From an uncultured Clostridia bacterium (GTDB taxonomy: Bacteria > Bacillota > Clostridia > Christensenellales > UBA1242): DNA of 34,329 nt. The notes under the pieces are model-generated. The model was not told where the DNA came from. It saw nothing but the letters and a program-made list of their open reading frames with translations, and ran no database searches. The stretch's first letter is position 1, and each line of letters begins with the position of its first letter. Location of the stretch: contig CANRGF010000004.1 in assembly GCA_947630075.1 (NCBI GenBank), positions 1 to 34,329 on the forward strand. Direction: 5' to 3'. Below are positions 7,681 through 15,149 of this stretch, one piece after another. The position numbers and the translations under genes are program-made.

Positions 7681-8744
7681 TTGAAAAATTAAAGTTGATT
7701 AAAGAAAGATTTGACGCTCTCACTGCCGACATTGCCGACCCAGCCGTTTTGGCGGACACGAAAGTGTGGCAAGTTAAAGTGAAAGAGCACTCTTCTTTAA
7801 TGCCATTAATGGAAGAGTATGATAGATATTTAAAATTTGAAAAAGATTTTAACGATGCAAATGCCATGCTTCAAAGTGAAGCGGATAGCGATATGCGTGA
7901 AATGCTGAAAGAAGAAGTGCAGTCAAACAAAGAAAAAATGGCACAGAGTGAGGAAAATCTTAAAATTTTGCTTCTTCCAAAGGATGAAAATGACGAAAAG
8001 AATGTAATCTTAGAAATTCGTGGTGGTGCAGGCGGCGAAGAAAGCAGCCTTTTTGCAGCCGATTTGATGAGAATGTATAAGATGTATTGCGATAGCCACA
8101 AATATAAATTTGAAGTGCTAAATCTTGAAGAAACCGAACTAGGTGGAGTGAAAGAATTGCAGGCAATGATAAAAGGCAAAAATGCCTATGCCAAGTTTAA
8201 ATATGAATCTGGCGTTCACCGCGTGCAGCGCGTGCCAGAAACGGAGAGCCAGGGCAGAGTGCACACTTCCACCGCCACCGTTGCAATCCTTCCAGAAATG
8301 GAGGATGCTGAAGTGGAAATAAACGAAAAAGATATTCGCATAGACTTGTTTAGGAGCAGCGGCGCAGGCGGTCAGCACATAAACAAAACTGAGAGTGCCA
8401 TTCGCATCACCCACTTCCCAACAGGGATTGTGGTTTCTTGCCAAGACGAGCGAAGCCAAACGCAGAATAAAGAAAAAGCATTTGCCATGTTGCGTTCTAA
8501 GTTGTATGACTATTATCAGCGAGAAAAGGAGAGCGAATATAAGCAAAACCGCAAGAGCCAAATTGGCACGGGTGATAGAAGTGAGCGCATTCGCACATAC
8601 AATTTCCCTCAAGGCAGAGTAACCGATCACCGCATCGGCCTTAGCATTTATAATATAGATGGGTTTATGAATGGCGATTTAGATGAAATGATTGAGGCTC
8701 TCACACTTGCTGACCAACAGGCAAAATTAAGTGCGCAAGAATAA
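7677..8744 (+). CDS. prfA: Peptide chain release factor 1
   Basis: RF1 recognises UAA and UAG in the ribosomal A site and triggers peptide release. The 355 residues include GGAGGEESSLFAADL (116-130), the PxT codon-recognition tripeptide as PET (187-189) in HRVQRVPETESQGR, and the catalytic GGQ (231-233) in SSGAGGQHINKTES. PET replaces the PAT of E. coli; the middle residue is known to vary. Absence of the RF2 SPF tripeptide supports RF1. The gene starts inside the stop codon of prmC, so translation is likely coupled, and its GGQ is the expected target of that enzyme. Confidence 0.97.
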   Translation: MIEKLKLIKERFDALTADIADPAVLADTKVWQVKVKEHSSLMPLMEEYDRYLKFEKDFNDANAMLQSEADSDMREMLKEEVQSNKEKMAQSEENLKILLLPKDENDEKNVILEIRGGAGGEESSLFAADLMRMYKMYCDSHKYKFEVLNLEETELGGVKELQAMIKGKNAYAKFKYESGVHRVQRVPETESQGRVHTSTATVAILPEMEDAEVEINEKDIRIDLFRSSGAGGQHINKTESAIRITHFPTGIVVSCQDERSQTQNKEKAFAMLRSKLYDYYQREKESEYKQNRKSQIGTGDRSERIRTYNFPQGRVTDHRIGLSIYNIDGFMNGDLDEMIEALTLADQQAKLSAQE

Positions 8745-8764
8745 GAGGCTTAGGCCTCTTTTTT
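8743..8764 (+). terminator. Terminator of prmC-prfA
   Basis: AAGAGGC (8743-8749), loop TTAG, GCCTCTT (8754-8760), then T to 8764. The 5' arm overlaps the prfA stop codon. Confidence 0.88.
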
Positions 8765-8797
8765 GTTAAAAATAATGTCGCAACCACTCAAATTTAT

Positions 8798-8826
8798 TTG
8801 ATTAAAACTTTTTGTTGTGATAAAAT
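8798..8826 (+). promoter_or_regulatory. Promoter of the 584-residue gene
   Basis: TTGATT (8798-8803) and TAAAAT (8821-8826) are 17 bases apart. The ribosome binding site AGGGAG (8833-8838) follows immediately, so the leader is very short but not absent. Confidence 0.65.
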
Positions 8827-8843
8827 AAACATAGGGAGTTTGT

Positions 8844-10598
8844 ATGGCAAAGTATCTAAAACAAGATAGTGAGCTTGGCTATATTGAAGATAGCGCCGAG
8901 ATAGAATATCTTAAATTAAACAATTTAAGGCATAGCATTTTAGGGAATATGCTAGGCGAGTTTGACGAGCAAGGCTTTTATGTGGTTGATCCGCAAATTC
9001 AAAAAGAGCTAATTTCCATGCGCAAATTTATTGTCAATTCATTAGATAACATTGATATTTGCCACGGCGTGCTTATGCTGGATAAGCCTATCACTTTTAT
9101 GGTTACATTTGAAAGCGATAGGGCAACGCTTTCTCTCGTTGAAAAAATGAGCTATGAGGCAAATCTGGAAATTGATAGTGGCACTTATAGTAATGTGAAT
9201 GAATTTATTTTAGATGAGGTTGAAACTGCTGGCGAAATCAATCGCAACCTTGTGTACAAACGTTGGAACATTGGCGAGTATAACGGCGAAACATTAGATG
9301 TCCGCCACATGGACGAAGAAACTTTGGCACAATTCTTAGGGATTGTGAATAGATATAAATATTTGCTTTGTGCAAACAAAATGTTGCTTCAAAAGGAAGA
9401 GGCTCTTGAAGATATCGAGGCGGAATACACGATTGGAATGTTTGAAGTGCTATCCCGCTATCCTAATTTGAAAAAATTGGTTGATGCGGAAATTAAGTCC
9501 GAAATTAAAGAAAAAAAGCGTTTTATTTTGCTAGACAAAGCAAATTTTGCAAAAACTTTCAACGAAGTGTTAGACCAAGCCATAGACAATGGGCTTTTTG
9601 AATTGAGTGATGAAGAGCAACTTGCTTTCAAAGAGGAAAGGCGCTCTGTTTTGCTGAAAAGAAATATGAAAATGGGCGAGGAGCTGAACATCAAAACAGT
9701 TGCCACCACTGAAGAAGAAAGAAATGTTGTTGAAAATCAAGAAGTTTTTGAAGAGCAAAGCAAAAAAATTGTGCTAGATGTTCCGTTGGAAGATAAACCT
9801 ATCGAGCAGCTTGAAACAGAGATGGATGAGTTGGAAGCATCCACAAGCGAGAGACTGCAAGGTAAGGTTAGTGATTATATAAAAGATAGAGAAAAGCGCA
9901 AGTCAAAAGCAAAACTTACAGACATTGAAGAATTGTATGAAGAGATTGATGGAGTTGATGGTCTTGAGGAGCATTTAGGCGAGGACACAAAGAAAAAACT
10001 CACAGAAATTGAACAGAAGAAGGATGCTGAGTATAAAGTTCCTCCAAAGGCGGAAACTCACGCACCAGCTGTTAGTCCTGCTGCACCAAAAGTTAAACCA
10101 AAACCTGTTTCTAAAGCACCGGTGCGCGCTGCTGCCGGCGTGAAAAAGCCTGCCGCTGCAAGCCCTGCGAAAAGTGGAGGCAAAAAAGCGGATAAAGATC
10201 AAGTGGTTTCTCCTTCTGCCGACTCGTCAAGTTCAAATGGAGAATATGTATATCATGAAAGGTCGGAAAGCCTATTAAAAGAAATCCCTCATCGTAGATT
10301 TGATGGTGCAAAGGAAAAGAAAAAAGACACTAAGCCTGAAACTGATTTAGAGCGCGAAAAGCGTGAAATCACCGAAAGCTTAAATGCTTTAGGTAGGGCA
10401 ATTGATAGAGGTGAAGTAAAAATTAACCGCACAGAATTGAACCCTGTGGCAGAAGAGCGTGCCAAAGCGACTGTGGAGAGCGAAAGAGGGGTTTCTAGAA
10501 GGACTGCAAGAAGGGGAGCACACCCAGAGTTGGAAGAAGACCATTCGGTTAAGCCAAGGAGGCCAGAAGACACTGGCGGGTTAGGAATTGGAATGTAA
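8844..10598 (+). CDS. Unrecognised 584-residue protein with acidic/helical body and Lys/Pro/Ala linker
   Basis: I do not recognise this protein. It starts MAKYLKQDSELGYIEDSAEI with a good ribosome binding site and has no signal peptide or membrane segment, so it is probably cytoplasmic. Residues 1-280 look globular and mixed alpha/beta to helical. Residues about 280-395 are strongly charged and Glu-rich, probably coiled coil (EQLETEMDELEAST, IEELYEEIDGVDG). Residues about 400-455 form a Lys/Pro/Ala linker (PKVKPKPVSKAPVRAAAG), followed by a Ser tract (SADSSSSNG). The C-terminal part is mixed-charge and ends in a basic segment (SRRTARRGAHPE) and GGLGIGM. It has its own promoter and terminator and sits between prfA and a convergent gene, so context gives no function. 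A scaffold or nucleic-acid-associated role would be speculation. Confidence 0.88.
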   Translation: MAKYLKQDSELGYIEDSAEIEYLKLNNLRHSILGNMLGEFDEQGFYVVDPQIQKELISMRKFIVNSLDNIDICHGVLMLDKPITFMVTFESDRATLSLVEKMSYEANLEIDSGTYSNVNEFILDEVETAGEINRNLVYKRWNIGEYNGETLDVRHMDEETLAQFLGIVNRYKYLLCANKMLLQKEEALEDIEAEYTIGMFEVLSRYPNLKKLVDAEIKSEIKEKKRFILLDKANFAKTFNEVLDQAIDNGLFELSDEEQLAFKEERRSVLLKRNMKMGEELNIKTVATTEEERNVVENQEVFEEQSKKIVLDVPLEDKPIEQLETEMDELEASTSERLQGKVSDYIKDREKRKSKAKLTDIEELYEEIDGVDGLEEHLGEDTKKKLTEIEQKKDAEYKVPPKAETHAPAVSPAAPKVKPKPVSKAPVRAAAGVKKPAAASPAKSGGKKADKDQVVSPSADSSSSNGEYVYHERSESLLKEIPHRRFDGAKEKKKDTKPETDLEREKREITESLNALGRAIDRGEVKINRTELNPVAEERAKATVESERGVSRRTARRGAHPELEEDHSVKPRRPEDTGGLGIGM

Positions 10599-10600
10599 TA

Positions 10601-10628
10601 AAAAAAGCCTAATGATTTAGGCTTTTTT
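10601..10628. terminator. Bidirectional terminator between convergent genes
   Basis: Six A, GCCTAA (10607-10612), loop TGAT, TTAGGC (10617-10622), six T. The symmetry lets it serve both the plus-strand gene ending at 10598 and the minus-strand gene ending at 10630. Confidence 0.88.
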
Positions 10629-10629
10629 G

Positions 10630-11115
10630 TTATGGAGTAACGATGTTTTTCTTAAACTTGATTGCGCGATTAATTATTAAATCAAAGCAAACAAAATTCA
10701 CAATGTCATTAAACTCTTTGCATGGTAAAGTTTTATCGTTTTTCGCTTTATATTTATAATTGTCTATCCAATCAGCATTGTCGCTAGAAGATAAAATCTT
10801 TTCAATATCCAATAAAATGTTTTCTAACTTCAATTTATATCCTCTGTCTAGGGCACTGGTCAAAACATCAAGGTATAATGTGGTCAAGAAGAATGTGTAA
10901 CACTCTGTGTCTGCAAGCGAGGCAAATTTTCTAAAAATGAACATACCATCCTTATCTTCTTTCCACAACAAAGGGAAAATCTCTTTTGAAAAGGCTTTGT
11001 CGGTTGGGTTATATTCGTCTTCCGCAGGTTCAAAATAGCGGTTGAACAACTGTTCGTCTGTTAAACTGGATAACTTCTCTTTAACCTCAGTGGATAAAGT
11101 CTGTTTTTTTGCCAT
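10630..11115 (-). CDS. Unrecognised 161-residue cytoplasmic protein
   Basis: I do not recognise this protein. It begins MAKKQTLSTEVKEKLSSLTD with the ribosome binding site AAAGGAG in front. It appears all-helical and acidic, rich in Lys, Asp, Glu, Leu and Phe (YTFFLTTLYLDVLTSALDRG, LENILLDIEKILSSSDNADW), with no membrane segment, signal peptide, zinc motif or catalytic signature. It has its own promoter and shares a bidirectional terminator with the convergent 584-residue gene. The clean promoter, ribosome binding site and terminator make it a real gene despite the unknown function. Confidence 0.82.
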   Translation of the reverse strand: MAKKQTLSTEVKEKLSSLTDEQLFNRYFEPAEDEYNPTDKAFSKEIFPLLWKEDKDGMFIFRKFASLADTECYTFFLTTLYLDVLTSALDRGYKLKLENILLDIEKILSSSDNADWIDNYKYKAKNDKTLPCKEFNDIVNFVCFDLIINRAIKFKKNIVTP

Positions 11116-11145
11116 ATTTTTCTCCTTTAAATTTAATTTGCAATC

Positions 11146-11174
11146 ATTTTAGCACACTTTTATTTTTTTGTAAA
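11146..11174 (-). promoter_or_regulatory. Promoter of the 161-residue gene
   Basis: On the minus strand TTTACA (11169-11174) and TAAAAT (11146-11151) are 17 bases apart, about 30 bases before the start codon, with AAAGGAG between. Confidence 0.7.
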
Positions 11175-11213
11175 TACCTTTTTTTAAAAATTTTCCAAAA
11201 ATTTTCTGTTTCG

Positions 11214-11544
11214 TTATTTTTTCGTTTTATAGTTTTGAATTTGATATGTTTTGTTCATCACCTTTAAAATGGTTTGAAAACTATCATCTTGTGCTGCTTT
11301 GTTGTTGTGTTCTTGTCCGCATTGAACGCACCTATATTTTATTATATATCCTTTTTTTGTGTTTTGTTCCACATCAATCGGGGCAAGCACTCCTCCACAT
11401 TCGTTTTGCCTATCTCCTAATGTCCAGATGCAGCGAACATAAGCAGAAAGGGCAATGGTCGCGAGAGGAATATTTAAGTGGTCCAACAGATTTTCCGCAC
11501 ACTGCACACACAAACCCGCTGTCATTTTTAATAAAACTTCTCAT
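11214..11544 (-). pseudogene. RNHCP-domain zinc-ribbon protein gene, frameshifted
   Basis: Two frames together make one RNHCP-domain protein. From ATG 11544 the first frame reads MRSFIKNDSGFVCAVCGKSV and SSRDHCPFCLCSLHLDI, then hits TAG at 11410-11412. The rest continues in the next frame from about 11417: GDRQNECGGVLAPIDVEQ, GYIIKYRCVQCGQEHNNKAA and a basic tail. In the family as I know it, RDHCPxCLxSxHxDI is followed by NPGDR, so five bases (or net +1) seem lost at about 11418. All four Cys pairs expected for a two-ribbon zinc protein survive across the two frames. A continuous frame from 11525 has an out-of-frame N-terminal third and is not the native protein. The family's function is unknown to me. 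Sequencing error is a real alternative to a broken gene. Confidence 0.8.
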
Positions 11545-11550
11545 GCCTTA

Positions 11551-11579
11551 ATTATATAATAAATTGCTGTGTTTGTAAA
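11551..11579 (-). promoter_or_regulatory. Promoter of the RNHCP gene, abutting the start codon
   Basis: On the minus strand TTTACA (11574-11579) and TATAAT (11551-11556) are 17 bases apart. Exactly 6 bases lie between the -10 box and the ATG at 11544, putting the predicted +1 on the A of the start codon. No ribosome binding site is possible. Confidence 0.65.
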
Positions 11580-11739
11580 GTTTTATTTTTAAAATTCTAA
11601 ATATATATTAACAATCAGAGTTGCTTAATGCAAACGAAAAACTTGGAAATAACACTCAAGCATTAAAAACGAATTGGATAACGCTCTTGTTGAGGTGGGA
11701 AATAAGGCTAAAATTTCTTAAAATTTTTCTTAAAAAGGG
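11580..11739. other. Gene-free stretch upstream of the S10 operon promoter
   Basis: AT-rich with no ORF of substance; the only reading frame is a 12-codon ATG frame from 11628 with no good ribosome binding site. I see no RNA gene or terminator. Together with the promoter and leader it makes about 550 bases without an intact gene. Confidence 0.5.
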
Positions 11740-11768
11740 TTGACAAACTCTTTTTTCTTTGCTAAAAT
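11740..11768 (+). promoter_or_regulatory. Promoter of the S10-spc-alpha operon
   Basis: Consensus TTGACA (11740-11745) and TAAAAT (11763-11768) are 17 bases apart, giving a predicted +1 at about 11775, some 320 bases before rpsJ. I see no other consensus promoter before rplQ. Confidence 0.85.
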
Positions 11769-11774
11769 AAAAAA

Positions 11775-12093
11775 GTTAATTCGTGTGGGTTGATGCGTGA
11801 GGTTGCATTTATCAGCCTATGATAGATGGGAATTTACGCTGACCAAAGCCAAGATTGGCGCTAGCGGATAGGTGGGGCTTAAAGCCCAATTTATTTTGAG
11901 AATTAACACTTAACACTCGGGTGCGCGTTAATCATGAGCACTCTCGCCGAGCACTTACTGCTGTTGCAATACTATGCTGGTTGTCGGCACAAGTTGAAAT
12001 GGTTGCAAAGGTTTGGCATAATTGCCTGCGGGTGCAAGCAATTAAAGTTAAGGCGAACGCTAGTTGGTTTGCTAAAATAAAAGGAGAGAAATA
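11775..12093 (+). promoter_or_regulatory. Long structured 5' leader of the ribosomal protein operon
   Basis: The first predicted transcribed bases GTTAATTC (11775-11782) pair perfectly with GAATTAAC (11900-11907), closing a domain of about 133 nt. Inside are GGTTGAT/ATCAGCC (11788-11794 with 11811-11817), GCCA/TGGC (11848-11851 with 11856-11859) and GGGCT/AGCCC (11875-11879 with 11883-11887). A second domain has CTCGG/CCGAG (11916-11920 with 11947-11951) enclosing GTGC/GCAC, and a third AATTGC/GCAATT (12020-12025 with 12038-12043). There is no U-tract, so an intrinsic attenuator is unlikely. By position it matches the leader through which L4 represses the S10 operon in gammaproteobacteria, but I do not recognise the fold. 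Binding of L4 or another product is inference. Confidence 0.65.
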
Positions 12094-12402
12094 ATGGCAA
12101 CAACAAAATTAAGAATTAAATTTGCGTCTTACGACACAGGTTTACTCGAAAGTGTGGTTTCAAAGTTTGTTGACACCGCACAAAAGTCCGGATGCAAAAT
12201 TTCGGGCCCAATTCCACTTCCAATAAAGAGAGAGGTGGTTACCGTCCTTCGTTCCACTCATGTAAACAAGGATAGCCGCGAGCAGTTTGAATCTCGCACT
12301 CATTTTAGGATAATTGATGTTTATGCACCTAATGCAAAAGCGGTTGAAACGCTCACCAAGATGAATGTTCCATCTGGTGTGGACATCAAGGTTGAATTAT
12401 AA
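12094..12402 (+). CDS. rpsJ: 30S ribosomal protein uS10 (NusE)
   Basis: A 102-residue S10, first gene of the operon. The conserved loop THVNKDSREQFESRTHFR and the ending MNVPSGVDIKVEL are clear. S10 is in the head of the small subunit and, as NusE, also takes part in transcription antitermination with NusB. The ribosome binding site is AAGGAGAG. The family often has IRTHKR where this protein has SRTHFR. Confidence 0.97.
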   Translation: MATTKLRIKFASYDTGLLESVVSKFVDTAQKSGCKISGPIPLPIKREVVTVLRSTHVNKDSREQFESRTHFRIIDVYAPNAKAVETLTKMNVPSGVDIKVEL

Positions 12403-12412
12403 GGAGGTTCTC

Positions 12413-13045
12413 GTGGAAAAAGCAATTTTAGGAAGAAAGGTGGGAATGACTCAGGTCTTCACCGATGACGGCAGAGTAGAGCCTGTTACAGTTATTGAGG
12501 CAGGTCCATGCTATGTAACGCAAATTAAAACCGTTGAAAAGGACGGATACAATTCAGTTCAGCTCGCTTTTGGTGAGATTAAAGCCAAAAATGTGAATAA
12601 GAGCCAAACTGGTGCTTTTAAAAAAGCAGGCGTTGAGCCAAAGCGCGTTTTAAAAGAATTTAAGTATAACGACATTTCAAAGTTCGCACTTGGTCAAGAA
12701 ATTAAAGCAGATATGTTTGCTGCTGGTGAAGTTGTTGATGTGCAAGGCGTAAGCAAAGGGCACGGCTTCACGGGCGTAATTAAGCGCTGGAACCAACAAA
12801 GGCTTAAAATGACACACGGTGTTGGCCCTGTGCACAGAGAAGTTGGTTCAATGGGTGCAAACTCAACTCCAAGCAGAGTTTTCAAAGGCAAGAAAATGCC
12901 TGGCCAATATGGTAACGATGTGGTTACTGTTCAAAATTTAAAGATTGTGCGTGTGGATGCGGATAGAAACCTCATTTTGGTTAAGGGTGCAATCCCTGGT
13001 GCTAAAAAGAGCGTGGTGGCTATCAAATCTGCAACCAAGGCATAG
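12413..13045 (+). CDS. rplC: 50S ribosomal protein uL3
   Basis: L3 is an early assembly protein near the peptidyl-transferase centre. A GTG start at 12413 was chosen, since AAGGAGG lies 5 bases before it and the product begins VEKAILGRKVGMTQVFTDDG, matching the family. An in-frame ATG at 12365 lies within rpsJ and adds 16 unrelated residues. The central signature RMKMTHGVGPVHREVGSMG-like stretch (RLKMTHGVGPVHREVGSMG) and KMPGQYGNDVVTVQNLK are present. The product is 210 residues, the usual length. Confidence 0.96.
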   Translation: MEKAILGRKVGMTQVFTDDGRVEPVTVIEAGPCYVTQIKTVEKDGYNSVQLAFGEIKAKNVNKSQTGAFKKAGVEPKRVLKEFKYNDISKFALGQEIKADMFAAGEVVDVQGVSKGHGFTGVIKRWNQQRLKMTHGVGPVHREVGSMGANSTPSRVFKGKKMPGQYGNDVVTVQNLKIVRVDADRNLILVKGAIPGAKKSVVAIKSATKA

Positions 13046-13056
13046 AGGAGCGATTT

Positions 13057-13680
13057 ATGGCAAAAGTTAAAGTTTATAATATGAAAAAAGAGGCAGTTGG
13101 CACTATCGACTTAAACGATTTGGTGTTTGACGCCGAATATAACGAGCCGCTTATTCATCAAGTGGTTGTGGCTTTGCACAACAACTCTCGCCAAGGCACA
13201 AAATCCACTCTCACTAGAAGCGAAGTTAATGCAAGCAAAAAGAAAATCTATAGGCAGAAGGGCACAGGTAATGCACGTCATGATGAAAAGAGCGCACCTC
13301 AATTCGATGGTGGCGGCGTTGTGTTTGCTCCAAAGCCAAGGGATTTTAGAGTTAAAATCAACAAAAAGATGAGAGATATTGCATTTTCAAGTGCACTTTC
13401 TCAAAAAATCAAGCAAAACGAGTTGTTTGTTGTGGACAAATTGTCGTTTGCAGATGCCAAAACTAAAAACGCAAGCGAATTTTTAAAGGCTTTTGGTTTA
13501 GACAGGCGCACAATTTTAGTTACTGACGGCAAAGATGAAAATGTTATGCGTGCAACGAACAATCTTGAAAAAGTAACCTGCGTTGATGCAATGTTATTAA
13601 ATGTTGCTCAAGTGGTTGAAAACAGATATTTGGTGTTCACTAAGGACGCAATTAAGAAGATTGAGGAGGCATACGTATAA
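13057..13680 (+). CDS. rplD: 50S ribosomal protein uL4
   Basis: A 207-residue L4. The long extended loop that reaches into the exit tunnel is visible as RQKGTGNARHDEKSAPQFDG, with GGGVVFAPKPRDF after it. In E. coli L4 represses its own operon through the S10 leader, which makes it the first candidate ligand for the leader here. Its stop overlaps the rplW start by one base (TAATG). Confidence 0.97.
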   Translation: MAKVKVYNMKKEAVGTIDLNDLVFDAEYNEPLIHQVVVALHNNSRQGTKSTLTRSEVNASKKKIYRQKGTGNARHDEKSAPQFDGGGVVFAPKPRDFRVKINKKMRDIAFSSALSQKIKQNELFVVDKLSFADAKTKNASEFLKAFGLDRRTILVTDGKDENVMRATNNLEKVTCVDAMLLNVAQVVENRYLVFTKDAIKKIEEAYV

Positions 13681-13982
13681 TGATAGCGCAAGAAATTATC
13701 TTAGAGCCTATTATGACTGAAAAGTCTTATGCTGGCATTCCTAATAAGGTTTACACTTTTAAGGTGAATAAATCCGCAAACAAAATTCAAATCAAAAAAG
13801 CGGTTGAAGAACTTTTTGAAGTTAAAGTGGATAGAGTAAACACTTTAATAGTTAAAGGCACAACAAAATCAAGAAGAACTAAAAACGGAGAAGTTACAGG
13901 CAAAACAAGCGACTATAAAAAAGCAGTTGTTTTCTTAAAGCCAGATAGCAAAGCCATAGCCTTCTTCGAGAGTTTGAACTAA
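13680..13982 (+). CDS. rplW: 50S ribosomal protein uL23
   Basis: A 100-residue L23 with the family start IILEPIMTEKSYAGI and VNTLIVKGTTKSRRTKNGEV. L23 lies at the tunnel exit and docks trigger factor and SRP. The one-base overlap with rplD suggests translational coupling. Confidence 0.96.
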   Translation: MIAQEIILEPIMTEKSYAGIPNKVYTFKVNKSANKIQIKKAVEELFEVKVDRVNTLIVKGTTKSRRTKNGEVTGKTSDYKKAVVFLKPDSKAIAFFESLN

Positions 13983-13994
13983 AAGGAGTGAATT

Positions 13995-14831
13995 ATGGCT
14001 ATAAAGAAATATAAACCCACCTCACCTGCAAGAAGAGGTATGTCCTCTAATTCTTTTGAGGAGTTAACAAAAGGCGCAAAAGTTCCAAAGTCTTTAAGTA
14101 AAGATGTTAAGAAAACAGGCGGCAGAAATAATCAGGGCAAATTGACAGTTCGCAACATTGGCGGAGCTAATAGGCGTCATTATCGCGTTATCGATTTTAA
14201 GCGCAATAAAGATGGCATCCCTGCAAAAGTTGACAGCATTCAATATGACCCTAATAGGACGGCATTTATCGCACTTTTGGTTTATGCTGATGGCGAGAAG
14301 AAGTACATTTTAGCACCAAAAGGCTTAAATGTTGGCGATAGAGTTTTAAGTGGCGTTGGTGCAGAAATCAAGCCGGGCAACGCTCTTCCATTAACCGAAA
14401 TCCCACTTGGCTCTAAAATTCACAACATCGAATTGCAGCCGGGTAAGGGCGGGCAAATGGTTAGAAGTGCAGGTTTATCCGCTCAATTAATGGCAAAAGA
14501 GGGTGCTTACGCAACCATTAGATTGCCAAGTGGCGAGATGAGAAAAGTTCCTGTTATTTGCCGTGCCACAATTGGTGAAATCGGCAATGAAGAGAATGAA
14601 ATCGTTTCGTTAGGCAAGGCTGGGCGCAAGCGTCATCTAGGCGTTCGTCCATCCGTTCGTGGTTCTGCAATGAACCCAGTTGACCACCCACATGGCGGTG
14701 GCGAAGGCAAATCACCTGTTGGACACGCTGGCCCAATGACCCCTTGGGGCAAACCTGCTTTGGGTTATAAAACTAGAAAGCATAAAAAGGCTTCTGACAA
14801 ACTTATTGTCAAGAGGGCTAAGGCTAAATAG
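13995..14831 (+). CDS. rplB: 50S ribosomal protein uL2
   Basis: A 278-residue L2 of usual length. KYKPTSPARRGMSSNSFEE opens the protein, and the C-terminal peptidyl-transferase signature VDHPHGGGEGKSPVGHAGP, with its conserved histidine, is intact. L2 binds 23S rRNA and is needed for subunit joining. Ribosome binding site AAGGAG. Confidence 0.98.
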   Translation: MAIKKYKPTSPARRGMSSNSFEELTKGAKVPKSLSKDVKKTGGRNNQGKLTVRNIGGANRRHYRVIDFKRNKDGIPAKVDSIQYDPNRTAFIALLVYADGEKKYILAPKGLNVGDRVLSGVGAEIKPGNALPLTEIPLGSKIHNIELQPGKGGQMVRSAGLSAQLMAKEGAYATIRLPSGEMRKVPVICRATIGEIGNEENEIVSLGKAGRKRHLGVRPSVRGSAMNPVDHPHGGGEGKSPVGHAGPMTPWGKPALGYKTRKHKKASDKLIVKRAKAK

Positions 14832-14839
14832 GAGAGAGT

Positions 14840-15139
14840 ATGAGTAGAAGTTTAAAGAAAAAACCTTTCGTTGAAGAAAAGTTGATGAAACGCGTTCAAG
14901 AAATGAACGAGAAAGGCGAGAAAAAAGCATTAAAAACTTGGTCTAGGTCAAGCACAATCTACCCAGAATTTGTTGGCCACACAATCGCTGTTCACAACGG
15001 CAAAAAGCATATCCCTGTTTATTGCACAGTTGATATGGTAGGCCACAAATTAGGTGAATTTGCACCAACTAGAACTTTCAAAGGGCACAAACAGAAAGAA
15101 GCACCAAAAGGTCCAGCAGTAAAGGGCGCAAAGAAATAA
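14840..15139 (+). CDS. rpsS: 30S ribosomal protein uS19
   Basis: A 99-residue S19 with MSRSLKKKPFVEEKLMKR, the central TWSRSSTIYPEFVGHTIAVH and EFAPTRTFKGH. It forms a head-domain complex with S13. A slightly longer Lys-rich C-terminus than the usual 92 residues is the only difference. Confidence 0.97.
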   Translation: MSRSLKKKPFVEEKLMKRVQEMNEKGEKKALKTWSRSSTIYPEFVGHTIAVHNGKKHIPVYCTVDMVGHKLGEFAPTRTFKGHKQKEAPKGPAVKGAKK

Positions 15140-15149
15140 GGAGTGAAGT

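Noticed and set aside
11214..11525. Continuous 103-codon frame as an intact gene
   Set aside because: Its first 35 or so residues are the out-of-frame reading of the RNHCP N-terminus; the true frame gives RDHCPFCLCSLHLD from ATG 11544.
11628..11666. 12-codon ATG frame as a leader peptide
   Set aside because: It has no convincing ribosome binding site and lies upstream of the S10 promoter, so it is not in the leader transcript.
12068..12093. Second promoter before rpsJ at the repeated TAAAAT
   Set aside because: No -35-like hexamer lies 16-18 bases upstream, and +1 would fall in the ribosome binding site.
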